This document shows positions 53,279-62,322 of a stretch of 64,000 nt of DNA, one piece after another (positions within the stretch are counted from its first letter, which is position 1; every line of letters begins with the position of its first letter). This stretch comes from an uncultured Lachnospiraceae bacterium. GTDB lineage: Bacteria > Bacillota > Clostridia > Lachnospirales > Lachnospiraceae. The stretch covers positions 37,558 to 101,557 of the forward strand of contig CAJUFN010000008.1 in assembly GCA_910585545.1 (NCBI GenBank). Direction: 5' to 3'. A model generated the notes under the pieces. That model was not told where the DNA came from, searched no databases, and saw nothing but the letters and a program-made list of their open reading frames with translations. Made by a program: the position numbers and the translations under genes.

Positions 53279-53773
53279 CTATTCGTATTTCGCCAGAATG
53301 TCGTCTATATCATCTACCGTAAGCCGTCCGTATACCTCGTCATTGATCATCATAACCGGCGCAAGTCCACATGCTCCGACACAACGACAGGCGTCCAGGG
53401 AAAATTTCCCGTCCGGCGTGCACTCACCGCCGACAATCCCCAGTTTTTCCATCAATTTATTATAAATGTCTCCTGAACCTTTTACATAACAAGCCGTACC
53501 GAGACAGACAGAAATTCTGTATTTCCCCTTTGGACTTAACGTAAACTGAGAATAAAAGGTTGCAACTCCATATATCTTCTCCATCGGAATCTTCATCTCA
53601 TCTGAAATCATCTTCAGTACTTCTTGGGGCAGATATCCATAGATATCCTGAGCCTTCTGCAATATTGGCATCAGCGCCCCTTTTTCTTGCCTTAATTCTT
53701 CTATTACTTTTCGCAAAGTATCTTCTTGCTCTTTTGTACCCTGGAACGGGACTGTTGATTTCTTCGAATGCAT
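53279..53773 (-). CDS. hydC: NuoE-like subunit of the trimeric hydrogenase
   Basis: A 164-residue thioredoxin-like [2Fe-2S] subunit. Cysteines lie in CLGTACYVKG and DACRCVGACGLAPV, matching NuoE. It starts the hydCBA operon; the ATG follows AAAAGGAGG. It probably transfers electrons between subunits in the complex. The region upstream (53774-54136) contains the MITE and no gene. Confidence 0.93.
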   Translation of the reverse strand: MHSKKSTVPFQGTKEQEDTLRKVIEELRQEKGALMPILQKAQDIYGYLPQEVLKMISDEMKIPMEKIYGVATFYSQFTLSPKGKYRISVCLGTACYVKGSGDIYNKLMEKLGIVGGECTPDGKFSLDACRCVGACGLAPVMMINDEVYGRLTVDDIDDILAKYE

Positions 53774-53882
53774 GTTGTACCCTCCTTTTGCAGTCGTTTC
53801 TGTATTCTTATCTCTATTTGTCTATTTTATCATGTATCGCACATTAATTCTATGCTTTTTTTGTGCTGTTTTCATAATTTTT

Positions 53883-54056
53883 GTAACAGTTCAGCCATGC
53901 ACAAAGTCACAAAAATCTAAATTCAAACTTGTTTGAAAACGAAGATTTTTTGTGTACTTTGTATATGGCGCTCTGCCATAAGCGAGGATTTAGCCACGTA
54001 TGTGGCGAAATAGGCTGCAAAGCAGCTAATCCGAGCTGTTATGGCTGAACTGTTAC
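53883..54056 (+). mobile_element. MITE, full-length copy M1 (174 bp)
   Basis: Sixteen-bp terminal inverted repeats (GTAACAGTTCAGCCAT and ATGGCTGAACTGTTAC) flank an internal region with further hairpins (ACAAAGTCACAAAAATCT/AAGATTTTTTGTGTACTTTGT and GCCAC/GTGGC). An 8-bp direct repeat TAATTTTT borders both ends, a likely target-site duplication. It encodes no protein. Related pieces are at 43782 and 49559. Confidence 0.85.
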
Positions 54057-54136
54057 TAATTTTTTCGCAATTCTGATATTTTATCTTTCTGAGGGTTCAA
54101 CCGCTTCACCTTTTGCAGTCTTTTAAGCCATATATT

Positions 54137-55051
54137 CTAATCTTCCCAATCCCATGCATGTTTTTTCGGACTCTTAATTACCAGCTCCGGACTCTTTGCA
54201 CTTACCTTTGTATTTGCCGGTATCGATCTCGTAATAAAAGTATTACCGCCTATGATTGTATTCTCGCCAATCACAGTCTCACCGCCAAGCACAGAAGAAT
54301 TGGAATAAATCGTCACGTGATCCTCGATGGTCGGATGACGTTTCACACCGGACAGCTGCTGTCCGTCTCTTGTAGAAAGCGCTCCAAGCGTCACTCCCTG
54401 ATACAGCTTCACATATTTTCCAATCTTCGTCGTCTCACCGATCACGATTCCCGTGCCATGATCAATAAAGAAATACTCCCCAATCTCTGCTCCCGGATTA
54501 ATATCGATTCCGGTACGCCCATGTACGTACTCCGTCATGATTCTTGGAATCAGCGGAACTTTTTTCTCATATAAAATATGTGCTACCCGATATACATAAA
54601 TTGCCAGAAGCCCCGGATAACAAAAGATAATTTCTTCTTTGCTTTTCGCTGCCGGATCGCCATCATAACCCGCCTGCACATCTGTCAGTAAAATACGCTG
54701 TACGTCCGGAAGTTCTACAAAAAATTCGCTGCAGATACGTTCTGCCTCTATCTCCACCTCTTCTTTTGTCTTTCCTTCTTCCATATACCAGATAGCAGTC
54801 TCTACTTCTCTTTTAAGCACATCATACAGATGATTGATCCGATATGTCGCAAAATGCTCCGAATCAATTTTCCTCATGCTGTCTTCCCCAAAATATCCCG
54901 GGAACATAATCTGTCTAAGATCACGGATAAACTGAATCACTGCCGCTCTTTTCGGCATTTCTTTCCCATGTCTTGGCTGAAACAAGGGCTCTTTTCCGTA
55001 ATTTTCCGCAAATGCCTCTGCCGCCATCATAATGCTTTCTGCTTTCTTCAT
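54137..55051 (-). CDS. epsC: Serine O-acetyltransferase EpsC
   Basis: A 304-residue SAT of the EpsC type, acetylating serine for cysteine synthesis. A long N-terminal helical domain (about 1-165) leads to a left-handed beta-helix of hexapeptide repeats (INPGAEIGEYFFIDHGTGIVIGE and on). Catalytic His-Asp residues are in DHGTGI and KRHPTIEDH. It follows cysK by 7 bp; together they convert serine to cysteine. Confidence 0.92.
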   Translation of the reverse strand: MKKAESIMMAAEAFAENYGKEPLFQPRHGKEMPKRAAVIQFIRDLRQIMFPGYFGEDSMRKIDSEHFATYRINHLYDVLKREVETAIWYMEEGKTKEEVEIEAERICSEFFVELPDVQRILLTDVQAGYDGDPAAKSKEEIIFCYPGLLAIYVYRVAHILYEKKVPLIPRIMTEYVHGRTGIDINPGAEIGEYFFIDHGTGIVIGETTKIGKYVKLYQGVTLGALSTRDGQQLSGVKRHPTIEDHVTIYSNSSVLGGETVIGENTIIGGNTFITRSIPANTKVSAKSPELVIKSPKKHAWDWED

Positions 55052-55058
55052 AACCTAT

Positions 55059-55994
55059 CTATCCTTCCTGAAATAACGGTGTTGAATAATAACGATCTCC
55101 GGAATCCGGTAAAATTACAACGATCATTTTCCCTTCCATTTCCGGACGCTTTGCTGCCTCTCCTGCCGCTGCAAGCGCTGCCCCTGAAGAAATCCCTACC
55201 AAGACTCCCTCCGTACGCGCCAGCTCTTTCGCCGCGGCAAATGCTTTTTCCCCTGACATTGTCATAATCTCATCATATATTGTAACGTCCAAAAGCTCCG
55301 GAACAAAACCAGCGCCGATTCCCTGAAGCGGATGTGCTCCCGCCTCTTTTCCAGACAATACCGCCGAAGTCTCTGGTTCCACTGCGATAATCTGAATCAT
55401 CGGATTTTGTTCTTTTAAAAATCTTCCGGTTCCGGTAATGGTTCCGCCAGTTCCTACCCCAGCCACCAGACAATCTATCGCGCCATCGGTGTCTTCATAA
55501 ATCTCTGGTCCGGTCGTTACATAATGCGCTCTGGCATTCGCCGGATTTTCAAATTGCCCTGCAAGCAACGCTCCCGGCATTTCCTTTGCCAGCGCTTTTG
55601 CTTTCGCAATCGCCCCTGACATACCCAGCGCACCTTCTGTCAAAATAATCTTGGCCCCATATGCTTTCAAAATATTCTGCCGCTCTATGCTCATCGTCTC
55701 CGGCATTGTAAGGATCACGTGATATCCCTTTGCCGCAGCAATACATGCAAGACCAATTCCGGTATTGCCAGAAGTAGGTTCAATAATAGTTCCGCCTGCT
55801 TTCAAAAGGCCTTTCTCTTCGGCGTCCTGAATCATGAATGCCGCTGCTCTGTCCTTGATACTCCCTGCAGGATTCAGATATTCCAATTTTGCAAATACAT
55901 TGGCTTTCCAGCCATTCTGTTCCTTCATATGAGTTAATTCCAATAATGGGGTATTTCCAATCAACTCTGTTACATTCGATGCTGTCTTTTTCAT
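55059..55994 (-). CDS. cysK: Cysteine synthase CysK
   Basis: A 311-residue PLP enzyme that makes cysteine from O-acetylserine and sulfide. The PLP lysine is in NPAGSIKDRAA, about residue 47. TSGNTGIGLA (near 75) and the glycine loop GVGTGGTITGTG (near 174) bind substrate and phosphate. The ATG at 55994 is seven bases after AGGAAG; GTG 56000 lies too near it. It forms the queA-cysK-epsC operon and probably complexes with EpsC. Confidence 0.95.
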   Translation of the reverse strand: MKKTASNVTELIGNTPLLELTHMKEQNGWKANVFAKLEYLNPAGSIKDRAAAFMIQDAEEKGLLKAGGTIIEPTSGNTGIGLACIAAAKGYHVILTMPETMSIERQNILKAYGAKIILTEGALGMSGAIAKAKALAKEMPGALLAGQFENPANARAHYVTTGPEIYEDTDGAIDCLVAGVGTGGTITGTGRFLKEQNPMIQIIAVEPETSAVLSGKEAGAHPLQGIGAGFVPELLDVTIYDEIMTMSGEKAFAAAKELARTEGVLVGISSGAALAAAGEAAKRPEMEGKMIVVILPDSGDRYYSTPLFQEG

Positions 55995-56024
55995 ATCCAC
56001 ACTTCCTTCCTGATACTTTTTTTG

Positions 56025-57050
56025 TTACTGTATAAACATCGCATCCCCAAAAGAAAAGAAACGATATCTCTCTTTCACAGCTTCTTCATATGCCGCAAGC
56101 ACATGTTCTCTTCCCGCCAACGCCGATACCAGCATGATCAATGTCGATTCCGGCAGATGAAAATTCGTGATCAGACAATCCAGCACCTTGAACTTATAAC
56201 CTGGATAAATAAAAATTTCTGTCCATCCACTCGTTGCACGCATTCTTCCATCTGCGTCCGCTGCCGATTCTACCGTTCGACAGCTCGTCGTTCCGACACA
56301 TATGACGCGATTTCCGCTATCTTTTGCAGCATTGATTTTTTCTGCCGCTTCCTCATCAATCTGATAAAATTCCGAATGCATATGATGTTCCAGAATATTT
56401 TCTACCTTTACCGGACGAAACGTTCCCAATCCCACATGCAGAGTTACTCTGGCAATCTGTACACCTTTTTCTTCGATCTCTCTTAACAGCTCCGGTGTAA
56501 AATGAAGCCCTGCCGTCGGCGCTGCTGCCGAGCCGGAATGTTTTGCATATACCGTTTGATAACGGTTTTTGTCTTCCAGCTGATGCGTAATATACGGCGG
56601 AAGCGGCATCTGACCTAATTGATCGAGAATCTCTTCAAAGATTCCCGCATACGAAAACTGTATCAGGCGATTTCCTTCTTCTACCACATCCAAAACCTCG
56701 CCCACCAGCAATCCATTTCCAAAACTGATTTTCGTTCCCGGTTTTGCTTTCTTCCCGGGTTTTACCAACGTTTCCCACACATCATTTTGTTTTCTCTTTA
56801 ATAGCAGCACCTCTATCTTCGCGTCCGTTCCTACCTTGGAGCCAATCAGTCTTGCCGGAATCACTTTCGTATCATTGATCACGAGACAATCTCCAGGGTT
56901 TAAGTAAGATACGATATCTTTGAACACATGATGCTCTGTTTCTCCGGTTTCTCTATCCAACACAAGCAATCTGGAACTGGAACGCTCCTCCAAGGGATCC
57001 TGTGCAATCAATTCCTCCGGTAAATCAAAATAGAATTCCTCTTTTTTCAT
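56025..57050 (-). CDS. queA: tRNA preQ1(34) S-adenosylmethionine ribosyltransferase-isomerase QueA
   Basis: A 341-residue enzyme that transfers the ribosyl part of SAM to preQ1 in tRNA, giving epoxyqueuosine. Typical stretches are FYFDLPEELIAQDPLEERSSSRLL (start), HSGSAAAPTAGLHF (near 172) and LHVGLGTFRPV (near 204). AGGAGGAATTTTTC precedes the ATG. It is first in an operon with cysK and epsC, an apparently chance grouping. Confidence 0.95.
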   Translation of the reverse strand: MKKEEFYFDLPEELIAQDPLEERSSSRLLVLDRETGETEHHVFKDIVSYLNPGDCLVINDTKVIPARLIGSKVGTDAKIEVLLLKRKQNDVWETLVKPGKKAKPGTKISFGNGLLVGEVLDVVEEGNRLIQFSYAGIFEEILDQLGQMPLPPYITHQLEDKNRYQTVYAKHSGSAAAPTAGLHFTPELLREIEEKGVQIARVTLHVGLGTFRPVKVENILEHHMHSEFYQIDEEAAEKINAAKDSGNRVICVGTTSCRTVESAADADGRMRATSGWTEIFIYPGYKFKVLDCLITNFHLPESTLIMLVSALAGREHVLAAYEEAVKERYRFFSFGDAMFIQ

Positions 57051-57125
57051 CCGAAAAATTCCTCCTCATTATATTAATCGAGTAGACGAACGCCTACGCC
57101 TACTCGATTTCTTCTATATCTAAAT

Positions 57126-59543
57126 CTAATGTCTTAATTCAATTCCAAGCTCTTCCAATGCTGTCAGAATACGACTCATTGCAACGCTGACATCTGCTTC
57201 TTCCAATGTCTTATCTTTTGCACGGAATGTGATAGAATAAGCAACGGATTTATATCCTGCTTTAATCTGTTCTCCTTCATATATATCAAACAATGCATAA
57301 CCTTCCAGATATGCGCCGCCCTTTTTCTCAATCACTTCTTCAATCTGACCAACAAGAATCTCTTTCTTCATTACCATACTGATATCTCTTGTCACCGCAG
57401 GGTATTTTGCAATTCCTTCGTATTTACGGTCAAATGTCGCAAGCGCTTCTACCTTTGGCATATCAATTACAGCTATATATGCTCTGCCGCCAATACCATA
57501 AACATCAGCCACTTCCGGATGTACCTCACCCAAATATCCCAGCACTTCTCCATCATAAACGATATTTGCCTGTCTTCCTGGGTGAAGGAAGGTCTTGCCT
57601 GCATTCGGATCATAGGTTTCTTTCTTATCCATGCCGATCTTATCAAAGAATTCTTCTACAACCCCTTTCATATCGAAAAAGTCGCCTTCTCCGTACATAC
57701 CAAGCGTAAACTGCATTCTCTCTTCCGGCAATTCGGTAAGCGGAAGCTGTTTTGGGATATAAATATTGCCAAGCTCATAAAGACGTACATTCTTATTTCT
57801 TCTATTATAGTTTGTTGCCAGTGATGTCAGCATTCCATTCAGGGAAATGGTACGCATAATGCTGTAGTCTTCTCCCAGCGGATTGGAAATCTCTATCGCT
57901 TTGCGAAGCTCGCTGTCTTTTGGCAGCAATAATTTATCAAATACCTTCGGGCTCTCAAAAGAGTAAGTCATACCCTGACTGAAACCACAGAATTCTGCAA
58001 TATCCCTTGCCACTTCCTCAATGCGAAGTTTATAGGAAAGTTTTCCGGTTGTCGCTTCTCCCTTCGGCAGGGTTGTCGGAATATTGTCATATCCATAGAA
58101 TCTTGCCACTTCCTCTGCCAGATCCGCAAGACGGAATAAATCATGACGGAAAGTCGGTGCAATGACTTCTTTTGCCTCTGCATCATATTCAAGACCGATA
58201 CGTGCAAAATATTCTAACATCTGTGTTTCTTCAATCTTCGTTCCGAGAAGTGCATTCACTTCCTCTGCATCGAATGGTACGCGTACTGGTTCTTTTACTT
58301 TTCCATATACGTCTACCGTTCCTCCGACTACTTCACCTGCGCCAAGCTCTTCCACAAGCTGACACGCACGGTCGATTGCCGCTTTTGCGTTGTTCGGATC
58401 AAGTCCTTTTTCAAATTTACCGGAGGCATCCGTACGAAGTCCTACTTTTTTGCTGGATTTACGAATATTGGTTCCGTCGAAACATGCTGCTTCGAATAAC
58501 ATCGTCTTTACCTCGTCGGTAATCATGGAATTCTCTCCACCCATGATACCCGCGATACCAACCGCTTTTTCGCCGTCACAAATCATCAGTACGGAACTGT
58601 CCACTTCTCTTTCCTGACCATCCAGCGTCACGAACTTCTCACCATCTTCTGCCGTTTTTACAATGATTTCTCTATTTGCAATCGTATCCAAATCATATGC
58701 ATGCATTGGCTGTCCATATTCTTCCATTACATAGTTTGTAATATCGACAAGATTGTTGATCGGACGAATTCCTACGGATGCGAGACGTCTTTGCATCCAT
58801 TTCGGAGACGGGCCAATTTTAATATTTTTTACGACTCTTGCACAATAACGTGGGCAAAGGTCGGTATTTTCTACACTTACCTTGATGTAATCGTTTACAT
58901 CCTCATCATTTCCTGTTTCGGTCACTACCGGCGGATGGAATTCCTTTCGGAATGTAGCCGCTGCCTCCCTTGCGATTCCTACTACACTGAAACAGTCTAC
59001 TCGATTTGATGTCACCTCATATTCGAATACGACATCGTCTCTTCCAAGCGCTTTGATCGCACTCTCGCCAATCACAGCATCTTCCGGGAAAATATAAATG
59101 CCGTTTTCAGGCGCTTCCGGATACATTGCTGTCGTAGAACCAAGTTCTTCGATAGAACACATCATACCGCAGCTTTCCACGCCGCGAAGCTTACCTTTTT
59201 TAATCTTAATTCCACCTGGCGTGAGTTTTCCATCATGTCCTCCTGCCACGCGTCCGCCGTCTAATACAACCGGAATCTTTGCTCCTTCAAATACGTTCTG
59301 TGCTCCTGTTACGATCTGAACTGTTTCCGATCCTACATTCACCTGGCAGACTACCAGTTTATCTGCATCCGGGTGTCTCTCAATCTTCTCAATCTGTCCG
59401 ATGACGATTTTTTCAAGGTCTGCATCCAGCACCTCATATCCTTCGACTTTCGTACCGGAAAGCGTCATCGCATCGGTATATTCCTGCGCCGTAACGTCAA
59501 GGTCCGGCACATATGCTTTAATCCATGATAATGATGTATTCAT
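57126..59543 (-). CDS. pheT: Phenylalanyl-tRNA synthetase beta subunit
   Basis: An 805-residue subunit. It has an N-terminal tRNA-binding (EMAP-like) domain (about 40-150), B3/B4 editing domain (SNRVDCFSVVGIAREAAA), B5 domain and C-terminal anticodon-binding domain (YPAVTRDISMVM). AGGAGGATTAG precedes the ATG. It is separated from pheS by an unusually long 295-bp gap containing a tandem duplication. Confidence 0.95.
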   Translation of the reverse strand: MNTSLSWIKAYVPDLDVTAQEYTDAMTLSGTKVEGYEVLDADLEKIVIGQIEKIERHPDADKLVVCQVNVGSETVQIVTGAQNVFEGAKIPVVLDGGRVAGGHDGKLTPGGIKIKKGKLRGVESCGMMCSIEELGSTTAMYPEAPENGIYIFPEDAVIGESAIKALGRDDVVFEYEVTSNRVDCFSVVGIAREAAATFRKEFHPPVVTETGNDEDVNDYIKVSVENTDLCPRYCARVVKNIKIGPSPKWMQRRLASVGIRPINNLVDITNYVMEEYGQPMHAYDLDTIANREIIVKTAEDGEKFVTLDGQEREVDSSVLMICDGEKAVGIAGIMGGENSMITDEVKTMLFEAACFDGTNIRKSSKKVGLRTDASGKFEKGLDPNNAKAAIDRACQLVEELGAGEVVGGTVDVYGKVKEPVRVPFDAEEVNALLGTKIEETQMLEYFARIGLEYDAEAKEVIAPTFRHDLFRLADLAEEVARFYGYDNIPTTLPKGEATTGKLSYKLRIEEVARDIAEFCGFSQGMTYSFESPKVFDKLLLPKDSELRKAIEISNPLGEDYSIMRTISLNGMLTSLATNYNRRNKNVRLYELGNIYIPKQLPLTELPEERMQFTLGMYGEGDFFDMKGVVEEFFDKIGMDKKETYDPNAGKTFLHPGRQANIVYDGEVLGYLGEVHPEVADVYGIGGRAYIAVIDMPKVEALATFDRKYEGIAKYPAVTRDISMVMKKEILVGQIEEVIEKKGGAYLEGYALFDIYEGEQIKAGYKSVAYSITFRAKDKTLEEADVSVAMSRILTALEELGIELRH

Positions 59544-59598
59544 GATCTAATCCTCCTAATTTGCTTCTTTTTTGATTCCTTTTTTGTGTTCCCTTTCT

Positions 59599-59842
59599 AG
59601 CTCCAAAATCTCGCTCCTTCGTAGCTCCGCATCTTCGATGCTCCTGATTTTCTCGCGCCGCTCGCACACAGAAGTAAATGCTCTCTTCGTTCGTGCTTCC
59701 TTCTTTTGTGTACCCTTTTTAGCTCCAAAATCCCGCTCTTTCGTAGCGCCGCATCTTCGATGCTTCTGATTTTCTCGCGCCGCTCGCACACAGAAGTAAA
59801 TACTCTCTTCGTTCGTGCTTCCTTCTTTTGTGTGCTCGCTAG
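59599..59842 (+). repeat. 122-bp direct tandem duplication between pheS and pheT
   Basis: Two copies (59599-59720 and 59721-59842) each start AGCTCCAAAATC and contain GCATCTTCGATGC and GCGCCGCTCGCACAC. They differ at a handful of bases. The unit is not a multiple of three, so the open frames across it are not conserved as protein. The second copy ends just inside the pheS stop region. Confidence 0.9.
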
Positions 59843-60858
59843 AATTGTTTCAGGAATCTGATATCGTTCTCATATAATAATCTCATGTCGTCAATTTCAT
59901 ATTTCAATAATGCGATACGTTCCAAGCCCACACCGAATGCGAATCCTGTGTATTCATTTGGATCAATTCCACACATTTCCAGTACATGCGGATGCACCAT
60001 ACCGCATCCTAAGATTTCAATCCAGCCGGATCCTTTACAGAAACGGCATCCTTTGCCGCCGCATTTGAAACATGATACGTCTACCTCTGCACTTGGTTCT
60101 GTGAATGGGAAATGATGCGGACGGAATTTTGTCTTCGTCTCCGGTCCGAACAGCTCTTTTGCGAACTCTTCCAAGGTTCCCTTTAAATCTGCAAATGTAA
60201 TATTCTTATCGATTACCAGCCCTTCGATCTGATGGAAGGATGGAGAATGGGTTGCATCCACTTCATCCGAACGGAATACTCTTCCCGGAGCGATCATACG
60301 GATAGGAAGTTTCCCTTGTTCCATCACACGTGCCTGAACCGGTGAAGTCTGCGTACGCAGCACAATATCTTTTGTCACATAGAACGTATCCTGTTCATCC
60401 TTTGCCGGATGGTCTTGCGGGATGTTTAATTTCGTAAAGTTATATTCATCGTATTCAATTTCCGGTCCCTCTACGACCTCGTATCCCATACCAATAAAAA
60501 TTCTTTCTACTTCTTCTAACGCAATCGTATTTGGATGGCGATGTCCCACCATGTTCTTCTTTGCCGGAAGCGTAACATCGATCACTTCTTTTTGCAGTTT
60601 TTCTGCACGGATTGCTGCTTCCATCTCTTTTTTCTTCGTCTCTAACTCTGCTTCGATTTCTGCACGCACATCATTGACCATCTGTCCTACTTTTGGACGG
60701 TCCTGCGGCGCTACATCTTTCATAGACTTTAATACCGCTGTTAATTCTCCTTTTTTTCCGAGATACTTTACACGTACGTCATTCAGTTTCTCAGGCACAT
60801 CCGAAGCCTGAATCAATTTTAAGGCTTCTTCTTTAATACTTTGCAATTTTTCATTCAT
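59839..60858 (-). CDS. pheS: Phenylalanyl-tRNA synthetase alpha subunit
   Basis: A 339-residue class II synthetase subunit. The N-terminal coiled coil (1-85) binds tRNA. Motif 2 lies in PGRVFRSDEVDATHSPSFHQ (near 199) and motif 3 in FGVGLERIALLKYEID (near 309). It charges tRNA(Phe) as a heterotetramer with pheT. The first gene after a T-box leader. The ribosome site AATGGAGGAA precedes the ATG. Confidence 0.96.
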   Translation of the reverse strand: MNEKLQSIKEEALKLIQASDVPEKLNDVRVKYLGKKGELTAVLKSMKDVAPQDRPKVGQMVNDVRAEIEAELETKKKEMEAAIRAEKLQKEVIDVTLPAKKNMVGHRHPNTIALEEVERIFIGMGYEVVEGPEIEYDEYNFTKLNIPQDHPAKDEQDTFYVTKDIVLRTQTSPVQARVMEQGKLPIRMIAPGRVFRSDEVDATHSPSFHQIEGLVIDKNITFADLKGTLEEFAKELFGPETKTKFRPHHFPFTEPSAEVDVSCFKCGGKGCRFCKGSGWIEILGCGMVHPHVLEMCGIDPNEYTGFAFGVGLERIALLKYEIDDMRLLYENDIRFLKQF

Positions 60859-60886
60859 CTTCTATTCCTCCATTTTTATTTACAAT

Positions 60887-61001
60887 AACAAAGTGGGCAA
60901 GCCCACTTCAACTCCCCCATCCCCTCATTCATGAGGGTCTTGCACGCTTTGCGCGCCGAGCGTGGTCAGCTTTTGCTGACTGCCTCCGCTCACGCGAGTG
61001 C
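60887..61001 (+). repeat. Intergenic repeat B, copy B2
   Basis: AACAAAGTGGGCAAGCCCAC starts the element. It carries the CTGACTGCCTCCGCTC segment missing in B1, and continues through the core GAGTGCGTATCC into the A-type stem III at 61020. It lies in the pheST leader between the T-box and the start codon. Confidence 0.85.
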
Positions 61002-61108
61002 GTATCCTCCCGGAGAGTTTTATGATAATAGGAAAGTACAAACTTTCCTATTATCATAACAAAGAATGTGCTTCGCACATTCTTGCGCCTGCGGCGGTCG
61101 TATACGAC
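61002..61108 (+). repeat. Intergenic repeat A, partial copy A7 joined to B2
   Basis: It starts inside the B2 core, then has CCCGGAGAG, stem III (GATAATAGGAAAGT/ACTTTCCTATTATC, with a matched one-base insertion in both arms), and then stem I (AAGAATGTGC/GCACATTCTT) and the start of stem II, up to GTCGTATACGAC. Order here is III-I-II, unlike the usual I-II-III. Confidence 0.85.
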
Positions 61109-61402
61109 AAAAAAAGCACGCTCATCCCCGATAGGGACGAAGTGCTTATATCCGTGGTACCACCCTGTTTCCTGTCATAAGACAGGCACTCATTGCCGCG
61201 TAACGTGCGCTCTACGTCCTGACTTACTAATATTAGAATCCGATTCAGTCAGGCAACTCCTGTGAGAAATTCACGCATTATCTGAACTAAAGGGAACTTT
61301 CAGCCTGGCGATTCCCTCTCTCTGCTAGAAAATAACTTGCTACTTACACATTCATCGTCTTTTCTTATATCACTGCCATCAGCAGGTATATTCGCAATTT
61401 CC
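61109..61402 (-). promoter_or_regulatory. T-box riboswitch controlling pheST
   Basis: On the minus strand the T-box AGGGTGGTACCACGG (61152-61166) starts the antiterminator; the terminator AAGCAC...GTGCTT and a T-run follow at 61109-61148. Stem I has an AGAGAG motif, and a UUC codon (complement of 61328-61330) in the specifier region fits tRNA(Phe). Uncharged tRNA(Phe) should permit transcription of pheST. The 5' start is placed below the promoter at 61408-61435. Confidence 0.9.
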
Positions 61403-61407
61403 TATTT

Positions 61408-61435
61408 ATTGTAACATACTGAAATTTCTTGTCAA
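61408..61435 (-). promoter_or_regulatory. Promoter of the pheST T-box transcript
   Basis: On the minus strand TTGACA (61430-61435) and TACAAT (61408-61413) with a 16-bp spacer. It overlaps the last codons of the upstream yihY-type gene. Confidence 0.75.
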
Positions 61436-62271
61436 GATTTTTCCTTTAAAACAATTCTGTGTTCAAACATCGTATTGAGCTCTCCGCCAAGCAGCATTAC
61501 ATACATACAAGAATACAACCAGAGCATGATAAGCACGATTGTGGTAAGACTTCCGTACATATTTGCAAAACCTTGAAAAATATCTACATAAACCGAGAAA
61601 AAATATGATAACACAAGCCAGGCTATCGCTGTAAGAATCGCTCCCGGAAATTGCTTGACCAGATATACTTTTTTTCCGCCTTTATGGTTGGGTAAAAATC
61701 GATACATCAACATAGAAAATCCTGTCAAAAACAAAAACACAAAAATGGTACGGATTCCGATCAGCTTTTCCATCACTTTCGTCAAAAACGGAATATGCGC
61801 ATTTACAAACAAGCTTAACGAATTTCCAAACACCAGTAAAATCAATGAAGTAACGATCAGTACAATAAACAGCAACGTATACAAAGCAGCCCTGATTCTA
61901 AGAAAAATATAGTTTCTTGTCTCTTTGTTGTCGTATACGCTATTGAGTCCGGTTGTCATTGCAAGCACTCCCCGGCCTGCCGACCAGAATGCCACAAGCG
62001 CTGTCAAGGGAATAATTGCCCTCGACTGGTTATATACCTGATTCACAATCGAAATGATCATGCTGTCAAAAGATTTTGGAAATACCCGCACCACAGCTAC
62101 CATTACGTCTGCCTTCGTAACCGGCGTATACTGTATCAGCGTCAACAGTAAAAGCAATAGCGGAATCAAAGACAATAAAAGAAAAAATGCTGCCTGAGCC
62201 GCATATGCCCCTACATGGTCTTCCGTTGACTCATCCATAAAATTTTCAATTGTGTTCCACACCTTCCTCAT
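61432..62271 (-). CDS. YihY/virulence factor BrkB family membrane protein
   Basis: A 279-residue protein with six hydrophobic segments. The family pattern is seen in AAQAAFFLLLSLIPLLLLL (near 24) and RGVLAMTTGLNSVYD, and the C-terminal MYGSLTTIVLIMLWLYSCMYVMLLGGELN matches the conserved end. Formerly called ribonuclease BN, but the family function is uncertain. A tail rich in basic residues ends it. It lies between spoIID and the T-box. Confidence 0.9.
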   Translation of the reverse strand: MRKVWNTIENFMDESTEDHVGAYAAQAAFFLLLSLIPLLLLLLTLIQYTPVTKADVMVAVVRVFPKSFDSMIISIVNQVYNQSRAIIPLTALVAFWSAGRGVLAMTTGLNSVYDNKETRNYIFLRIRAALYTLLFIVLIVTSLILLVFGNSLSLFVNAHIPFLTKVMEKLIGIRTIFVFLFLTGFSMLMYRFLPNHKGGKKVYLVKQFPGAILTAIAWLVLSYFFSVYVDIFQGFANMYGSLTTIVLIMLWLYSCMYVMLLGGELNTMFEHRIVLKEKS

Positions 62272-62322
62272 TTTACTCTACTCCATTTTACAATTTTAGA
62301 AATCATAACACTATTTTTATAT

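Noticed and set aside
59556..59791. Basic open frames in the pheS-pheT spacer
   Set aside because: They arise from the 122-bp tandem duplication in different frames and have no ribosome site.
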